From positions 1 to 6,202 of the forward strand of contig JAABRJ010000080.1 in the NCBI GenBank assembly GCA_011390985.1: a DNA stretch of 6,202 nt. Direction: 5' to 3'. Shown piece by piece: positions 5,281 through 6,202 of this stretch (positions are counted from its first letter, which is position 1; each line of letters starts with the position of its first letter). The translations under genes and the position numbers were made by a program. Source of the DNA: Desulfobacteraceae bacterium. Lineage in GTDB: Bacteria; Desulfobacterota; Desulfobacteria; Desulfobacterales; JAABRJ01. The notes below the pieces were generated by a model. That model saw only the letters and a program-made list of their open reading frames with translations. It was not told the origin of the DNA and ran no database searches.

Positions 5281-6108
5281 ATGAAAAAGGGTTTTGTATC
5301 GGGTTTGTTGGTATTTGCCGTGTTCTGCCTGGGGTTGGGCGCACCCGCAATGGGCAGTGATATTGAACTGGCCCGGAAATCCACCCTGGAAGCCATTTTG
5401 AAAAACGGCGAACTGCGGGTCGGATTCGAGGCCGGCTACATGCCCTTCGAAATGACCGACAAGAACGGCAATTTCGTCGGTTTCGACATCGACATGGCCA
5501 AGGAAATGGCCAAGGCCATGGGGGTCAAGTTTGTTCCGGTCAACACCGCCTGGGACGGCATCATCCCGTCCCTGATCACTGAGAAATTCGACATCATCAT
5601 GAGCGGCATGACCGTTACCCAGGAGCGCAATCTCAAGATCAATTTTGCCGATCCCTATATCATCGTCGGGCAGACCGTCCTGCTCAACACAAAACACGAG
5701 GGGGCCATCACGGACTACAAAGGCCTCAACGACCCCAAGTTTATCGTGACCTCCAAGCTGGGCACGACCGGCGAGCAGGCCGTCAAACGCCACATTCCCA
5801 AGTGCACTTACAAATCCTTTGAGACCGAGACCGAAGCGGCGCTGGAAGTGGTCAACGGCAAGGCCGACGCATTTGTCTACGACCTGCCCTACTGTGTGGT
5901 TTTTATGGCCCAGCAGGGCGCCGGCAAACTGATCTTTATCGACCAGCCGTTTACCTACGAACCGCTGGCCTGGGCCATCCGCAAGGGGGATCCCGATTTC
6001 CTGAACTGGCTCGACAATTTCCTGCGTCAGATGAAAAACGACGGCCGCTATGACGTGATCTACAACAAGTGGATCAAAAGCACCGACTGGATCGACAGCG
6101 TGCAGTAA
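5281..6108 (+). CDS. ABC transporter substrate-binding protein, family 3 (polar amino acid type)
   Basis: This 275-aa periplasmic protein should deliver an amino acid or similar small ligand to an ABC permease. Residues 1-23 form a signal peptide: MKK, a hydrophobic core (about 5-20) and an APA motif, with likely cleavage after Ala23. Cys16 is not in a lipobox, so it is not a lipoprotein. GFDIDMAKEMAKAM (67-80) fits the PROSITE family-3 signature. RNLKINFADPY (116-126) carries Arg116, equivalent to the conserved Arg that binds the ligand alpha-carboxylate. Asp201 in FVYDLPY is placed like the Asp that binds the alpha-amino group. LGTTGE (160-165) is the usual second-lobe loop. Both ligand-anchoring residues are present, so an amino-acid ligand is likely, but the side-chain pocket does not let me name it. 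The mature protein has two cysteines, 175 and 205, that could form a disulfide. The length is normal for the family. A terminator follows 20 bp after the stop. No permease or ATPase gene is in the window. Confidence 0.93.
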   Translation: MKKGFVSGLLVFAVFCLGLGAPAMGSDIELARKSTLEAILKNGELRVGFEAGYMPFEMTDKNGNFVGFDIDMAKEMAKAMGVKFVPVNTAWDGIIPSLITEKFDIIMSGMTVTQERNLKINFADPYIIVGQTVLLNTKHEGAITDYKGLNDPKFIVTSKLGTTGEQAVKRHIPKCTYKSFETETEAALEVVNGKADAFVYDLPYCVVFMAQQGAGKLIFIDQPFTYEPLAWAIRKGDPDFLNWLDNFLRQMKNDGRYDVIYNKWIKSTDWIDSVQ

Positions 6109-6128
6109 TTCGGCCTTGGGTACCCCGG

Positions 6129-6169
6129 CCAGACCGGTCCGCGAGGACTTCGCCGACCGGTCTGGTTTT
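6129..6169 (+). terminator. Intrinsic terminator after the solute-binding protein
   Basis: CCAGACCGGTC (6129-6139) pairs perfectly with GACCGGTCTGG (6155-6165), an 11-bp stem. Above a C-C mismatch, GCGA (6141-6144) pairs with TCGC (6150-6153) around a GGACT loop. TTTT follows at once (6166-6169). The T tract is short but the stem is very stable. It should end the transcript from the promoter at 4988-5015. The remaining bases to 6202 show no gene. Confidence 0.85.
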
Positions 6170-6202
6170 CCCCGGGTCGCTGTTTTGCGCCCGACAGGGG
6201 CC

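Noticed and set aside
5311..5334. Lipoprotein processing of the binding protein at Cys16
   Set aside because: The preceding residues FAVF lack the small residue at -1 required by the lipobox, whereas APA at 21-23 gives a normal signal peptidase I site.
6170..6202. Possible second hairpin after the terminator (CCCC/GGGG and GTCG/CGAC pairings)
   Set aside because: The pairings are short and interrupted, and the sequence is cut off by the window end.

Overview
The window is GC-rich and densely coding. It holds one incomplete gene and four complete ones, with no mobile element, CRISPR array, tRNA or rRNA that I can see. The gene mix suggests an anaerobic diderm bacterium, most likely a Desulfobacterota (deltaproteobacterial) sulfate reducer or relative. 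The evidence is a radical-SAM/SPASM enzyme resembling the AhbD heme b synthase of the siroheme-dependent heme route, a long-form pyrophosphate-dependent phosphofructokinase, a soluble coiled-coil diguanylate cyclase, and a periplasmic amino-acid binding protein. The taxonomic call is inference from gene families, not from a marker gene.

Layout. Bases 1-875 (+) are the C-terminal part of the AhbD-like radical SAM protein, whose start lies before the window. It converges on a leftward pair across a 78-bp gap with a GC-rich hairpin. The leftward pair is a 547-aa GGEEF diguanylate cyclase (4809 to 3166) and, 109 bp further downstream, a 700-aa PPi-dependent 6-phosphofructokinase (3056 to 954). 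A 233-bp divergent regulatory region (4810-5042) separates this pair from a rightward pair: a 53-aa zinc-ribbon protein (5043-5204) and a 275-aa family-3 solute-binding protein (5281-6108). A strong intrinsic terminator (6129-6169) closes the rightward pair.

Regulation. The divergent region is the most informative non-coding stretch. The rightward promoter (TTGCCA, 16 bp, TATAAA) leads into a short leader with a good Shine-Dalgarno. The leftward promoter (TTGACA, 18 bp, TATTAA) sits so close to the cyclase start that its transcript should begin at or near the ATG, and no Shine-Dalgarno is visible, so a leaderless mRNA is plausible. An 11-bp palindrome lies inside that promoter's spacer, and imperfect 11-12 bp repeats lie just upstream.

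How the genes relate. The cyclase makes c-di-GMP and could be co-transcribed with the phosphofructokinase, but nothing in the sequence shows a functional link between them. The zinc-ribbon and binding-protein genes probably share a promoter. No permease or ATPase partner lies within the window, and the terminator means any such genes downstream would not be simple read-through partners. I see no clearly new multi-gene system. The points most worth checking are the probable leaderless cyclase start, the large unassigned helical input region of the cyclase, the enlarged phosphofructokinase, and the conserved-looking zinc-ribbon miniprotein.
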